Of a stretch of DNA of 64,000 nt, positions 36,662 to 44,433 are shown one piece after another. Position numbers and translations under genes: made by a program. Under the pieces are notes generated by a model that ran no database searches, had not been told where the DNA came from, and saw only the letters and a list, made by a program, of their open reading frames with translations. The stretch's first letter is position 1. Each line of letters starts with the position of its first letter. The stretch comes from Chitinophaga niabensis. GTDB lineage: Bacteria; Bacteroidota; Bacteroidia; Chitinophagales; Chitinophagaceae. The DNA lies in contig JAFIGY010000005.1 in the NCBI GenBank assembly GCA_017849435.1, forward strand, positions 62,001-126,000. The letters are read 5' to 3'.

Positions 36662-37669
36662 CTATTTATCCTTGAAAATTTTCACTCCCAGTAACAGGAT
36701 ACAGCCTATTATCGCAGGCAGTACCAGGTTGATCAGCCAGATCGCTACCGTTCCTGCCAGGATGCCTGCTGCATTACTGCTCAATAATCCGAGAAAGTGA
36801 ATGCTAACCTTGCCCCGGATACCGATCTCCGCAATCGCAATGGTGGGCAGCATTGCCATCACCAGATAGATCACATTGATCATGAAGAATCCGTGCCACC
36901 AGACGAAAGATACGCCCAACGCATATAATAAAATCAAATATTGTGCCGAGAACACCAGATAGCGCAGGGCGCTCAGCAGCAACAGCTTCTCCAGCTCTTT
37001 GGGCGAATAGCGGGCGATGATCTGTATAAAAACCTTCGCTTTCCGCAACCAGGGTATCTTTTCAAACAGGCTGACGATAATCTCCAACCGAAAATAAAGT
37101 ATTACGATGAGCACGCAAATGAAAGGGAGTATCCCTAACAATAATTTCTCTTTGACGTGGGGAGCAAAACGTGTTCCATCTCCACCCAGCTCATAATTAT
37201 TGATGTAGAAGACCAATCCCGCTAATCCAAACACCACCGTCACGATCAGCTGGGAATAACTTCCCACGATGGTAGCGGCAATGGCCTTCAGCTTATTACG
37301 GTTCTTCAGGTAAAGTATCCGTCCCCCGTACTCTCCGATGCGGTTAGGGGTGTTAACGGAGAGAGTCACACCACTAAGGATGGCGCCGAAGGCTTTGCCG
37401 AAGGATACTTCCTCGAGCGGTTGCACCAGCAGCTGCCATTTACGGGCCTCCAGGCCCCAGTTCACGAACATCAGCGCAACAACCAGTACCAACAGATAAA
37501 TCCCCTTTTCCACAAGAGACGCCTGCATCGTAGCCCAGGCCGCCGGAAGATCCGGCTGGTGTTGTATCTGCCGATACAGAGCGATGGTTAACCAGATGAA
37601 CAGTCCGCCGCCAAGGACGTAGTTGAGGATTATTTTGGTACTTTTGTTCAGACGTACAGATTTTGGCAA
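36662..37669 (-). CDS. Lysylphosphatidylglycerol synthase/flippase-like membrane protein
   Basis: A 335-residue integral membrane protein with about eight helices. It carries the pattern of the LPG synthase transmembrane family, e.g. LSGVTLSVNTPNRIGEYGGR and AMLPTIAIAEIGIRG. The cytosolic lysyl-transferase domain of MprF is absent, so it is the flippase-type membrane part alone. The cargo is unknown. The open frame extends to 37810, inside ruvC, but I start at TTG 37669, because two promoter boxes at 37667-37703 lie within that longer frame. CTG 37657 is possible too. The start is uncertain. No ATG is available near the family N-terminus. Confidence 0.8.
   Translation of the reverse strand: MPKSVRLNKSTKIILNYVLGGGLFIWLTIALYRQIQHQPDLPAAWATMQASLVEKGIYLLVLVVALMFVNWGLEARKWQLLVQPLEEVSFGKAFGAILSGVTLSVNTPNRIGEYGGRILYLKNRNKLKAIAATIVGSYSQLIVTVVFGLAGLVFYINNYELGGDGTRFAPHVKEKLLLGILPFICVLIVILYFRLEIIVSLFEKIPWLRKAKVFIQIIARYSPKELEKLLLLSALRYLVFSAQYLILLYALGVSFVWWHGFFMINVIYLVMAMLPTIAIAEIGIRGKVSIHFLGLLSSNAAGILAGTVAIWLINLVLPAIIGCILLLGVKIFKDK
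37639..37646 (+). promoter_or_regulatory. -7 box for ruvC
   Basis: TACTTTTG is a full match. It gives a start near 37653, about 30 bases before TTG 37683. It lies inside the coding region of the divergent flippase-like gene. Confidence 0.5.
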
Positions 37670-37703
37670 AAATAAACTCCGCTTGGCAAACAATACAAAA
37701 ATA
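37667..37703 (-). promoter_or_regulatory. Two -7 boxes for the flippase-like gene
   Basis: On the minus strand TATTTTTG occurs twice, at 37696-37703 and 37667-37674. Both match TAnnTTTG. They overlap the ruvC start, so the two divergent promoters are interleaved. The second box overlaps the proposed TTG start, which leaves only the first one upstream of it. Confidence 0.4.
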
Positions 37704-38255
37704 ATTCTCGGCATCGACCCTGGTACGATCATTATGGGGTACGGACTGATAGCCGTGCAAGGCCAGAAAGCCCGGATCATAGAGATGAATGTGGTGAAGA
37801 TGAATCCCAAGAAAGACCATTATGAAAGACTGCAAATGATCCACCACCGCCTGAACGAAATCATCCGCGCACACCGGCCTTCCAGCTGCGCCATTGAAGC
37901 GCCTTTCTTCGGAAAGAACGTGCAGAGTATGCTCAAGCTGGGACGGGCACAGGGCGTAGCCATCGCCACTGCCATGCAGGCAGGTGTACAGGTTTCCGAA
38001 TACTCCCCGAAAAAGGTCAAACAGTCCATCACCGGGAACGGGAACGCCAATAAGGAACAGGTCTGGCAAATGCTGCAGCGCATCCTGCAGTTCACGGAAC
38101 AGCCTGAATACCTTGATGCAACGGATGCGCTGGCGGTTGCGGTATGCCATCATTTCCAGGAAACCAGCCCCCTGGCGGCGGCGAGTAAATCAAAAGGATG
38201 GGAAAAGTTCCTGCAGCAGCACCCCGAACGGATTGCGAGGGATGGTGTCAAATGA
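37683..38255 (+). CDS. ruvC: Holliday junction resolvase RuvC
   Basis: A 190-residue endonuclease that cuts Holliday junctions with RuvAB. The acidic residues are visible: Asp in LGIDPGT near residue 10, Glu in AIEAPFFG near 69, and the Asp pair in LDATDALAVA near 140-144. A conserved SPKKVKQSITGNGNA stretch precedes them. I start at TTG 37683, which gives the normal N-terminus (MANNTKIILGIDPGT). The in-frame ATG at 37623 lies upstream of the promoter box. Length is close to the 173 residues of E. coli RuvC. Confidence 0.95.
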   Translation: MANNTKIILGIDPGTIIMGYGLIAVQGQKARIIEMNVVKMNPKKDHYERLQMIHHRLNEIIRAHRPSSCAIEAPFFGKNVQSMLKLGRAQGVAIATAMQAGVQVSEYSPKKVKQSITGNGNANKEQVWQMLQRILQFTEQPEYLDATDALAVAVCHHFQETSPLAAASKSKGWEKFLQQHPERIARDGVK

Positions 38256-38410
38256 ACAAATTGAACATGGCCGCTGTTTGTTAATTAAGAAAATGTACTT
38301 ATTTTGAACTAAATTATCGATGGCTGAGTTGCTTATTGCGCCTAAAGCGCCGGTTACACATGTTATTAATGATGATTATTACCTTTTATCACCCCTAATT
38401 TTTTTCGTAG

Positions 38411-39112
38411 ATGGATACGAAGGCTAGAATTTTACTAGTGGAGGATGATTATAACCTGGGTGCAATTACCAAAAAACGTTTGGAAGAATCCGGATACGAG
38501 GTGACACACTGCTCTGATGGCGAGATCGCCTGGAAAACGTTTCAGAAAAGTATGTATGATATTTGCCTGCTGGATGTGGTGATGCCCAAAAAGAACGGGT
38601 TTGAGCTGGCCAAACAGATACGGCAAAAGAATGACCTGATCCCGATATTATTCCTTACTTCCAAATCCCAGGACGAAGACAAGATCAGCGGCTTCAAGCA
38701 CGGAGCGGATGATTATGTGACCAAACCCTTCAGCATGCAGGAGCTGTTGCTCCGCATCGAGGTATTCCTCAAACGCACCCGCCCCCTGAATGCCGATAAA
38801 CGCACCACTTTCACTGTGGGCAAAACCACGTTTGATTACGGAGAATTGAAACTGACGGACAAACACGGCAAAACGAAGGCCACATTGACCCAGAAAGAGG
38901 CTGATCTGCTGAAATTCTTTTGTGAGAACGCCAACAAAACCCTCAAACGCGAAGAAATACTCTACCATGTATGGGGAAAAGACGATTATTTCCTCGGCAG
39001 AAGCATGGACGTTTTTATTACCAAGATCCGCAAACACTTTAGCGACGACAAAGACGTGAAGCTGGAAACCCTCCACGGGATCGGCTTCAAGTTCTATGTT
39101 TCTACCTTATAA
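38411..39112 (+). CDS. OmpR-family response regulator, orphan
   Basis: A 233-residue response regulator: receiver with E11-D12-D13, phospho-Asp D55 (CLLDVVMP) and K in TKPFS; winged helix with GKDDYFLGRSMDVFITKIRKHF. No histidine kinase is adjacent. It is a paralogue of the regulator at 35098-35799 and of similar length. A 155-base leader without clear hairpins precedes it. It overlaps the convergent HIT gene by 6 bases. Confidence 0.9.
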   Translation: MDTKARILLVEDDYNLGAITKKRLEESGYEVTHCSDGEIAWKTFQKSMYDICLLDVVMPKKNGFELAKQIRQKNDLIPILFLTSKSQDEDKISGFKHGADDYVTKPFSMQELLLRIEVFLKRTRPLNADKRTTFTVGKTTFDYGELKLTDKHGKTKATLTQKEADLLKFFCENANKTLKREEILYHVWGKDDYFLGRSMDVFITKIRKHFSDDKDVKLETLHGIGFKFYVSTL

Positions 39113-39499
39113 TAATCCTTTCACAATCTTTTCCTGTACTTCCCTGAACTCCTCGGGGGAGAGTTTCAGTTTCGGGCGGGTGAAATTGAGATCATCCGCG
39201 GAATTGATAGGAATGAGGTGCATATGCGCATGCGGCACTTCCAGCCCTACCACACTAATCCCTACACGATTACAAGGAACCGCCGCTTCAATAGCCCTGG
39301 CAACAGGCTTGGCAAATACCAGCCACTCCCGCAGCAACGCATCTTCCACATCAAAGAATTTATCCGTTTCCGTTTTAGGAACGATCAGCGTATGGCCCGG
39401 TACCAGCGGAAAAATATCCAGGAATGCGTAAAACAGATCATTTTCTGCGATGCGGTAACTGGGGATCTCCCCTTTGATGATCTTTGAAAAAATGGTCAC
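39107..39499 (-). CDS. HIT-family nucleotide hydrolase
   Basis: A 130-residue protein of the histidine triad family. The signature VPHAHMHLIP holds H90, H92 and H94; the N-terminal motif FSKIIKGEIPSYRIAEN is typical of HinT-like proteins. It probably hydrolyses AMP-linked nucleotides, possibly as a repair or salvage enzyme. The start codon is GTG; no ATG is nearer. The AT-rich 18-mer repeat lies 23 bases upstream. Convergent with the regulator gene at 38411. Confidence 0.9.
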   Translation of the reverse strand: MTIFSKIIKGEIPSYRIAENDLFYAFLDIFPLVPGHTLIVPKTETDKFFDVEDALLREWLVFAKPVARAIEAAVPCNRVGISVVGLEVPHAHMHLIPINSADDLNFTRPKLKLSPEEFREVQEKIVKGLL

Positions 39500-39506
39500 G
39501 GCAAAA

Positions 39507-39540
39507 TCAATTACGAATTATCAATTACGAATTACGAATG
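39507..39540. repeat. Dispersed AT-rich repeat, copy 2 with extra unit
   Basis: The sequence contains the same 18-mer found at 11044-11061 (here 39522-39539), preceded by another AATTACGAATTA unit. It lies just upstream of the HIT gene start, in the same relation to a minus-strand gene as copy 1. Confidence 0.7.
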
Positions 39541-39591
39541 TATAGCAGTCATGAAGTTACAAACAATCCCTGTTTAATCATTCCGAATTAT

Positions 39592-39626
39592 CAATAAAAA
39601 AGGCCTCCGTGCGGGCGGAGGCCTTT
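39592..39626 (-). terminator. Terminator of greA
   Basis: An 11-bp stem AAAGGCCTCCG/CGGAGGCCTTT with a 6-base loop. On the minus strand it is followed by more Ts (TTTTTTATTG). It lies 21 bases beyond the greA stop. Confidence 0.85.
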
Positions 39627-39646
39627 CGCATATTATGTTCCCGGTC

Positions 39647-40120
39647 TTATACCGTGATGTGGTCGATCTTGAATTTCATGTCGCCATTGGGCGCCTTGAT
39701 GTCTGCTTCTTCTCCTACTTTCTTGCCCAGCAGCCCCTTCCCGATAGGGGATGTTACGGAGATCTTACCCTGTTTCAGATCCGCTTCCTTTTCTGATACC
39801 AGCTGATACGTGACTGTCTTTTTATTGGCCAGGTTGGTGATGGTTACCTTGCACAGGATAGAAACTTTTGATGTGTCGATAGAATCTGCTTCCACTACCC
39901 TGGCGGTGGCAATGGCATTCTCCAATATGGCGATCTTGGCCTCATGGAGACCTTGCGCCTCTTTAGCCGCATCATATTCCGCATTCTCTTTCAAATCCCC
40001 TTTTTCACGGGCTTCCGAAATTGCCCTGGCAATCTCGGCCCTTCCTTTTGTTTTAAGCTGTGTCAGCTCTTCCCTCATGGCATCAAGGGTCTCCTTGGTT
40101 ACATAATTTACGCCAGACAT
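39647..40120 (-). CDS. greA: Transcript cleavage factor GreA
   Basis: A 157-residue factor that binds the RNA polymerase secondary channel and rescues backtracked complexes. It has an N-terminal coiled coil (about 8-75) with DLKENAEYDAAKEAQ, whose acidic tip is needed for cleavage, and a C-terminal globular domain with SPIGKGLLGKKVGE. Length is normal. It has its own promoter and terminator, so it is a single-gene transcript. Confidence 0.96.
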   Translation of the reverse strand: MSGVNYVTKETLDAMREELTQLKTKGRAEIARAISEAREKGDLKENAEYDAAKEAQGLHEAKIAILENAIATARVVEADSIDTSKVSILCKVTITNLANKKTVTYQLVSEKEADLKQGKISVTSPIGKGLLGKKVGEEADIKAPNGDMKFKIDHITV

Positions 40121-40197
40121 AACCTTAATGATTTAGTATAAAGAAAAAAAAATTAACGCCCTCGCTTTCGCAAAGACGTCATTAAGAGTGATCATTG

Positions 40198-40205
40198 CAA
40201 ATATA
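40198..40205 (-). promoter_or_regulatory. -7 box for greA
   Basis: On the minus strand this reads TATATTTG, a full TAnnTTTG match, about 78 bases upstream of the greA ATG at 40120. Confidence 0.55.
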
Positions 40206-40274
40206 ACAAAAAAATATTCGGACGCCAGCGTTTATCACATATAAAAAACCATAATGTGCAGGATGGCCGGACTG

Positions 40275-41201
40275 CTAAATGTTTAGCTTTCGCAGGATGG
40301 TTTCGGCCATTTTGATGCTGGCTTCGTGCGAGTAGCCGGCAATGTGAGGGGTGAGCACCACCCGCGGGTCTTTCAGCAGGAACTGCAGTTGTGCTTTCTC
40401 GGTGGCGTTATAGGTATCCGTCTTTTCATTCTCCAGCACGTCCAGGCAGGCGCCGGCAAGGGTTTCTGCCTCGAGGGCGCTGATCAGATCAGCTGTGTTC
40501 ACCACCTTGCCCCTGGAAGTATTGATAACATATACCTGTTTCCGGAATGCCTTGAAAAAGGCGCTGTTGCCCATATGACGGGTTTCTTCGGTCAGTGGCA
40601 GATGCAGGCTTACCACGTCCGCCTCCTCGAATATCCGCTCCAGGGCAGATTCTTCCACATATGCATTGCCGTAACCGGTCTTGTATTTATCGTATGCGAG
40701 GATGCGGACATCAAAGCCCCGCAGTTTCCGTGCGAATGCGCTTCCCGTATGCCCATAGCCGATAATGCCGATGGTTTTGCCCCCCAGTTCCCAGGCACGG
40801 TTACCGTCCCGCTCCCAGATGCCTTCCCGCAGCTGGAGGTTGCTCTTCAGCAGGTTGTGCATCAGCATGATGAGCATGCCCACCGCCTGTTCCCCTACGG
40901 TATCCATATTACCTTCGGGACTGCTCACGCAACGGATGCCTTTGCTTTCCGCATAAGGCACATCCACCAGCTCCATGCCCGAACCCAGCCGCCCGATCCA
41001 CTCCAGTTGAGCAGCCCGGTCTATCAGTGCTTTGTCAACTTTGATACGTGTGGTGATGATCAGTCCCTGGCATGCATGAATCTCCTGCATAACGCCATCA
41101 TAGGTAATGGAAGGTTCATATTTTACAGTATATCCCTTCGTTTCCAGTTGATTGATCAGGTATTCGTGTACTTTGGCGGTGATTAATACTTGCTTACTCA
41201 T
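40275..41201 (-). CDS. D-2-hydroxyacid dehydrogenase (SerA/PdxB-like)
   Basis: A 308-residue NAD-dependent dehydrogenase. The catalytic-domain half has GRLGSGMELVDV and CVSSPEGN; the NAD-binding fold has GIIGYGHTGSAFARKL (about 144-159). Catalytic Arg (NTSRGKVVN), Glu (LENEK) and His (TPHIAGYSHEA) are all present. It lacks the regulatory ACT domain of full-length SerA and the PdxB dimerisation tail. It overlaps rsmA by 4 bases, and pdxA diverges from rsmA. A role in serine or pyridoxal phosphate synthesis is possible but not proved. Confidence 0.85.
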   Translation of the reverse strand: MSKQVLITAKVHEYLINQLETKGYTVKYEPSITYDGVMQEIHACQGLIITTRIKVDKALIDRAAQLEWIGRLGSGMELVDVPYAESKGIRCVSSPEGNMDTVGEQAVGMLIMLMHNLLKSNLQLREGIWERDGNRAWELGGKTIGIIGYGHTGSAFARKLRGFDVRILAYDKYKTGYGNAYVEESALERIFEEADVVSLHLPLTEETRHMGNSAFFKAFRKQVYVINTSRGKVVNTADLISALEAETLAGACLDVLENEKTDTYNATEKAQLQFLLKDPRVVLTPHIAGYSHEASIKMAETILRKLNI

Positions 41202-41950
41202 AACATATGTTCGGAAAGGGTCACAAAGTCCGCTACAGTCAGCTCTTCTGCCCTTTTGCTAAAGATCGGTTCCTGTAAAAATGTTTTATCGAAGAGTCCT
41301 TTTAACGGATTCCGGAGTTGTTTGCGCCGCTGGCCGAATGCTGTTTTTACGAGCAGTGTGAACTTCCGTGCATCCTTTACCGGTGGCGGTGTTTCGAGCC
41401 GGGTAAGCCGGATAACGGCGGATTTCACTTTCGGCGGCGGGTTAAAGCAGTTCTCATGTACTTCAAAAAGGTATTCTACTTTATAGTACAGCTGCAACAG
41501 CACACTGAGAATACCGTAGTCCTTGTTCCCATGCTTCGCCGCGATCCGCTGCGCCACCTCCTTCTGGAACATGCCCACCACCAGCGGCACCTGATTTTTC
41601 CATTCCAATATACGGAACATGATCTGCGTGGAGATATTGTAGGGAAAGTTCCCGATCACGGCAAACTGGTCCTGGTAAGGCAACGCGGTTTCCAGGAAGC
41701 TTTCGTTGATGAGCTTTCCGCGGATAGCGGGATATGTGGCTTCGAGGTAACTTACTTTCTCCGTATCCAGTTCCACCGCCATAAACCGGATTCCGGGGAT
41801 CTCCAGCAGGTATTTGGTGATGGCACCCGCACCGGGGCCCACCTCCAGCACCTGCATGCCATCCGTTACCGGCAATGCCTCCACAATCTTCCTGCACATG
41901 TTCTCATCCTTGAGAAAATGCTGGCCCAGCGATTTTTTAAGCGTATACAT
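41198..41950 (-). CDS. rsmA: 16S rRNA dimethyladenosine transferase RsmA (KsgA)
   Basis: A 250-residue methyltransferase that makes N6,N6-dimethyladenosine at two adjacent adenosines near the 3' end of 16S rRNA. Seen: the start motif KKSLGQHFLKDEN, the SAM-binding loop LEVGPGAGAITKYL (35-48) and the catalytic NFPYNIS motif (usual NLPYN/NxPY). Length is typical. It overlaps the start of the dehydrogenase gene, so both are translated from one message. pdxA diverges from it, as in the rsmA-pdxA neighbourhoods of many bacteria. Confidence 0.96.
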   Translation of the reverse strand: MYTLKKSLGQHFLKDENMCRKIVEALPVTDGMQVLEVGPGAGAITKYLLEIPGIRFMAVELDTEKVSYLEATYPAIRGKLINESFLETALPYQDQFAVIGNFPYNISTQIMFRILEWKNQVPLVVGMFQKEVAQRIAAKHGNKDYGILSVLLQLYYKVEYLFEVHENCFNPPPKVKSAVIRLTRLETPPPVKDARKFTLLVKTAFGQRRKQLRNPLKGLFDKTFLQEPIFSKRAEELTVADFVTLSEHML

Positions 41951-41966
41951 GGAATAATATGAAGCG

Positions 41967-41974
41967 CAAAATTA
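41967..41974 (-). promoter_or_regulatory. -7 box for rsmA
   Basis: On the minus strand this reads TAATTTTG, a full match to TAnnTTTG, 17 bases upstream of the ATG at 41950. The implied leader is about 10 bases. Confidence 0.55.
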
Positions 41975-42025
41975 AGGAATAGTAGCCAGTTTGCGCCCCC
42001 TCCCCCATGTGTCAACTTTAAGCTG

Positions 42026-42033
42026 TATATTTG
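42026..42033 (+). promoter_or_regulatory. -7 box for pdxA
   Basis: TATATTTG is a full match, 26 bases before the ATG at 42059, giving a leader of about 19 bases. The divergent rsmA box is 52 bases away. Confidence 0.55.
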
Positions 42034-42058
42034 ACAGATATTTTTATTCAGAAAACAC

Positions 42059-43132
42059 ATGAGTACTCCTACTTCTCATACCCACCGTCCCGTAATCGGG
42101 ATATCTGTGGGAGACCTGAACAGCATCGGCATGGAAGTGATCATCAAGACCTTTGCGGATGGCCGTATGCTGGAACTGTGTACACCCGTGATCTTTGCCT
42201 CTAACAAGACCATCAATTTCTACCGGAAGCTGCTCAACGAGAATAACTTCAATTACCAGAGCATAAAAGATCTCAACCGCCTCAACGCCAAGCAGGTGAG
42301 CGTTTTCAACTGCTGGGAAGAAGAAGTGCAGATCACGCCGGGTGTGCAGAATGAGACCGGGGGCAAATACGCCGCCCGCTCTCTTGCCGTGGCGGTAGAA
42401 TGCCTGAAGAGCAAGCAAATAGACGGACTGGTGACGGCGCCGATCCACAAAAAGAATATCCAGAGCCAGGATTTCAACTTTACCGGCCACACCCCTTACC
42501 TGCAGAGCGTTTTCCAGAGCAAGGACGTACTGATGTTCATGACGGCGGACAACATGCGGGTGGGTCTCCTCACAGAACATGTGCCCCTGGCGGAAGTAGC
42601 AAAATATGTGACTAAAGAGAACATCCTCAGCAAACTACAGATCATGCGGGAAAGCCTGATCAGGGATTTCGGGGTCGATAATCCGCGGATCGCTGTATTG
42701 GGACTCAATCCGCACGCAGGGGACGAAGGACTGGTCGGGGATGAGGAAAGCAAACAGATCACACCGGCCATTAAACAGGCCAAACATAACAATATGCTCG
42801 TTTTCGGGCCTTACAGCGCGGACGCGTTCTTTGCCCGCGAAATGTACCGCCGTTTTGACGGGGTGCTGGCCATGTACCACGATCAGGGCCTGATCCCCTT
42901 CAAATCCCTCGCCCAGGGAGAAGGTATCAACTACACCGCCGGCCTGCCCATCGTACGTACGTCCCCGGACCATGGCACCGCTTTTGACATCGCCGGAAAG
43001 AATGTGGCCGATGAGGCTTCCTTCCGCCAGGCCGTTTTCACCTGCATCGATATCATCACCCACAGGAAAAACTACGCCGAAAATACCAGGAACCCGCTGA
43101 AGAAGTCGGAACTGGCATCTGAAGGGATCTGA
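42059..43132 (+). CDS. pdxA: 4-hydroxythreonine-4-phosphate dehydrogenase PdxA
   Basis: A 357-residue NAD-dependent dehydrogenase in the DXP-dependent route to pyridoxal phosphate. The divalent metal ligands fall at H174 (LTEHVP), H219 (GLNPHAGDEG) and H274 (AMYHDQGLIPFK), the same order and spacing as in E. coli PdxA. H130-K131 (APIHKKN) is the substrate phosphate site. The N-terminus VIGISVGDLNSIGMEV is canonical for Bacteroidota. Its stop is immediately followed by the stop of the convergent methyltransferase gene, with no bases in between. Confidence 0.96.
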   Translation: MSTPTSHTHRPVIGISVGDLNSIGMEVIIKTFADGRMLELCTPVIFASNKTINFYRKLLNENNFNYQSIKDLNRLNAKQVSVFNCWEEEVQITPGVQNETGGKYAARSLAVAVECLKSKQIDGLVTAPIHKKNIQSQDFNFTGHTPYLQSVFQSKDVLMFMTADNMRVGLLTEHVPLAEVAKYVTKENILSKLQIMRESLIRDFGVDNPRIAVLGLNPHAGDEGLVGDEESKQITPAIKQAKHNNMLVFGPYSADAFFAREMYRRFDGVLAMYHDQGLIPFKSLAQGEGINYTAGLPIVRTSPDHGTAFDIAGKNVADEASFRQAVFTCIDIITHRKNYAENTRNPLKKSELASEGI

Positions 43133-43978
43133 TCATATATAAAACGAGATCATCTCGATCACCCCTTCTCCTTCCTGGTAATACAGCTGATTCCGGCCAT
43201 TGAGCTTGAACTCCGCATCCTGCATGGAATCCACGCCGGCTACGTCTCCGTGCAACAACTCTATGAACGCAAACATCTGCTGGCGGCTGTAGAGTTGCAG
43301 AGCGCCTTCCAGTACTTTTTCCATCAACTGACGCGTAGTGCGGTAAACCGGTAATGCTGATTCCGCCACGCTTTCGTCCGGTAATATATAATCCAGTATC
43401 GCTACATTGGTTTTGTTCTGCGTTCTGAAAAACTGCATTGTGTTGAGGAATTGTTCATCAGTGATATAGTAAACGAGACCTTCCAGCAGAACGATAGTGG
43501 TGGCCTCGGGGTGATACCCCGCATCCCGGAGCCTGCCCGGCAGATGCAGGGTATCGGTGATATCCGCCTGAATGAATTGCAATTTTCGCATGTCCGGTAA
43601 CAACCGGCGGTATAGCTGTTCTTTTAAAGACAAATGCGCATTGTCGATCTCGAATATACGGGTGATGGAGTCGTTGTAGTGTTCGAGGAGGTACATGGAC
43701 AAGGGGTCGAGTCCCGAGCCGAGGATGCAGATCTGTACCGGATCTTCTTTTGAAAGATATTGATTGAGCAGATAACGGACGAAGCGCTTGCGATAGCGTA
43801 CCAAAGTGCCGAAATCCCTGAGAACGGCTTCAATCTGCTCAGACAGCAATTTTGCCTCGCCGAAGTCCACCTGCGACAAATACGCTTTTGAGGCTCCGCT
43901 TTCATACAGGGATTGTGCATGCAGCAGTACAAGCGCGGCCGTGGGCGCCACTTTCAGTTTATGATCCAGTAATTCCAT
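43133..43978 (-). CDS. LCMT-like class I SAM-dependent methyltransferase
   Basis: A 281-residue methyltransferase related to leucine carboxyl methyltransferases. The motif ICILGSGLDPLSMYLL is the SAM-binding loop. FEIDNAHLSLKEQLY marks the second motif, and VLLEGLVYYITDEQFL the later conserved block. The N-terminal MELLDHKLKVAPTAALVLLH fits the family. The substrate is unknown: family members methylate small acids or natural-product intermediates. ATG 43978 is preferred over TTG 44002. It follows the regulator gene and may be co-transcribed. Confidence 0.85.
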   Translation of the reverse strand: MELLDHKLKVAPTAALVLLHAQSLYESGASKAYLSQVDFGEAKLLSEQIEAVLRDFGTLVRYRKRFVRYLLNQYLSKEDPVQICILGSGLDPLSMYLLEHYNDSITRIFEIDNAHLSLKEQLYRRLLPDMRKLQFIQADITDTLHLPGRLRDAGYHPEATTIVLLEGLVYYITDEQFLNTMQFFRTQNKTNVAILDYILPDESVAESALPVYRTTRQLMEKVLEGALQLYSRQQMFAFIELLHGDVAGVDSMQDAEFKLNGRNQLYYQEGEGVIEMISFYI

Positions 43979-44069
43979 TTTCTGTGCTTTAATGGTATGC
44001 AATAATGCGCTGCGCGGATGTTGAAGTTAGGTATAAGCGCTGCATCGGGTTAACAGTGGGAAGGGGTGG

Positions 44070-44366
44070 CTATTTTCTGCCAGTGTGCAAATAAGCCTGG
44101 ATAGATTTGACGTAGTCGGCAAAAGCCTTCTCGCCAGCAGGAGTGATTCTGCAAATGGTTTGCGGATAATTGTCTTTGAACTGCTTGATCACTTCAATAT
44201 ACTCCGCTTCCTTCAGCTTGTTGATCTGTACGCTCAGGTTACCGGCGGAAGCGTTCGTCTTTTCCTTCAGTGTCGTGAATTCCGCTTCCTTCCCGCCTAT
44301 CAGCAAAGACATGATCGCCAGCCGCAGTTGGGAATGTAGTATAGGATCCAGTTCTTTAAAATTCAT
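44070..44366 (-). CDS. Winged-helix transcriptional regulator
   Basis: A 98-residue DNA-binding protein. The whole chain is a winged helix: LDPILHSQLRLAIMSLLIGG (helix 1), EFTTLKEKTNASAGNLSVQINKLKEAEYIEV (helix-turn-helix), and a wing with TICRITPAGEKAFADYV. It resembles small ArsR/MarR-like one-domain regulators. The Asn/Ser-rich turn (NASAGNLS) is the recognition start. It has its own promoter and is followed by the methyltransferase gene, its likely companion. The regulated target is not visible. Confidence 0.85.
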   Translation of the reverse strand: MNFKELDPILHSQLRLAIMSLLIGGKEAEFTTLKEKTNASAGNLSVQINKLKEAEYIEVIKQFKDNYPQTICRITPAGEKAFADYVKSIQAYLHTGRK

Positions 44367-44383
44367 CGCTACTATTTGGTGTA

Positions 44384-44391
44384 CAAAAATA
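44384..44391 (-). promoter_or_regulatory. -7 box for the winged-helix regulator
   Basis: TATTTTTG on the minus strand, full match to TAnnTTTG, start of transcription near 44377 and leader of about 11 bases. It overlaps the T-tract of the upstream terminator. Confidence 0.5.
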
Positions 44392-44427
44392 AACAGGTTA
44401 CGGACAATTCATAATGCCCGTAACCTG
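44384..44427 (-). terminator. Terminator of the TPR gene overlapping the regulator promoter
   Basis: A perfect 10-bp stem CAGGTTACGG/CCGTAACCTG with a 14-base loop. On the minus strand the T-rich tail is TTTATTTTTG. This tail contains TATTTTTG (44384-44391), a -7 box for the regulator gene 18 bases downstream. One stretch therefore acts as terminator tail and promoter. Confidence 0.65.
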
Positions 44428-44433
44428 CCACAA

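Noticed and set aside
37623-37682. ATG 37623 as the ruvC start
   Set aside because: It lies upstream of the -7 box and adds 20 residues not seen in RuvC proteins.
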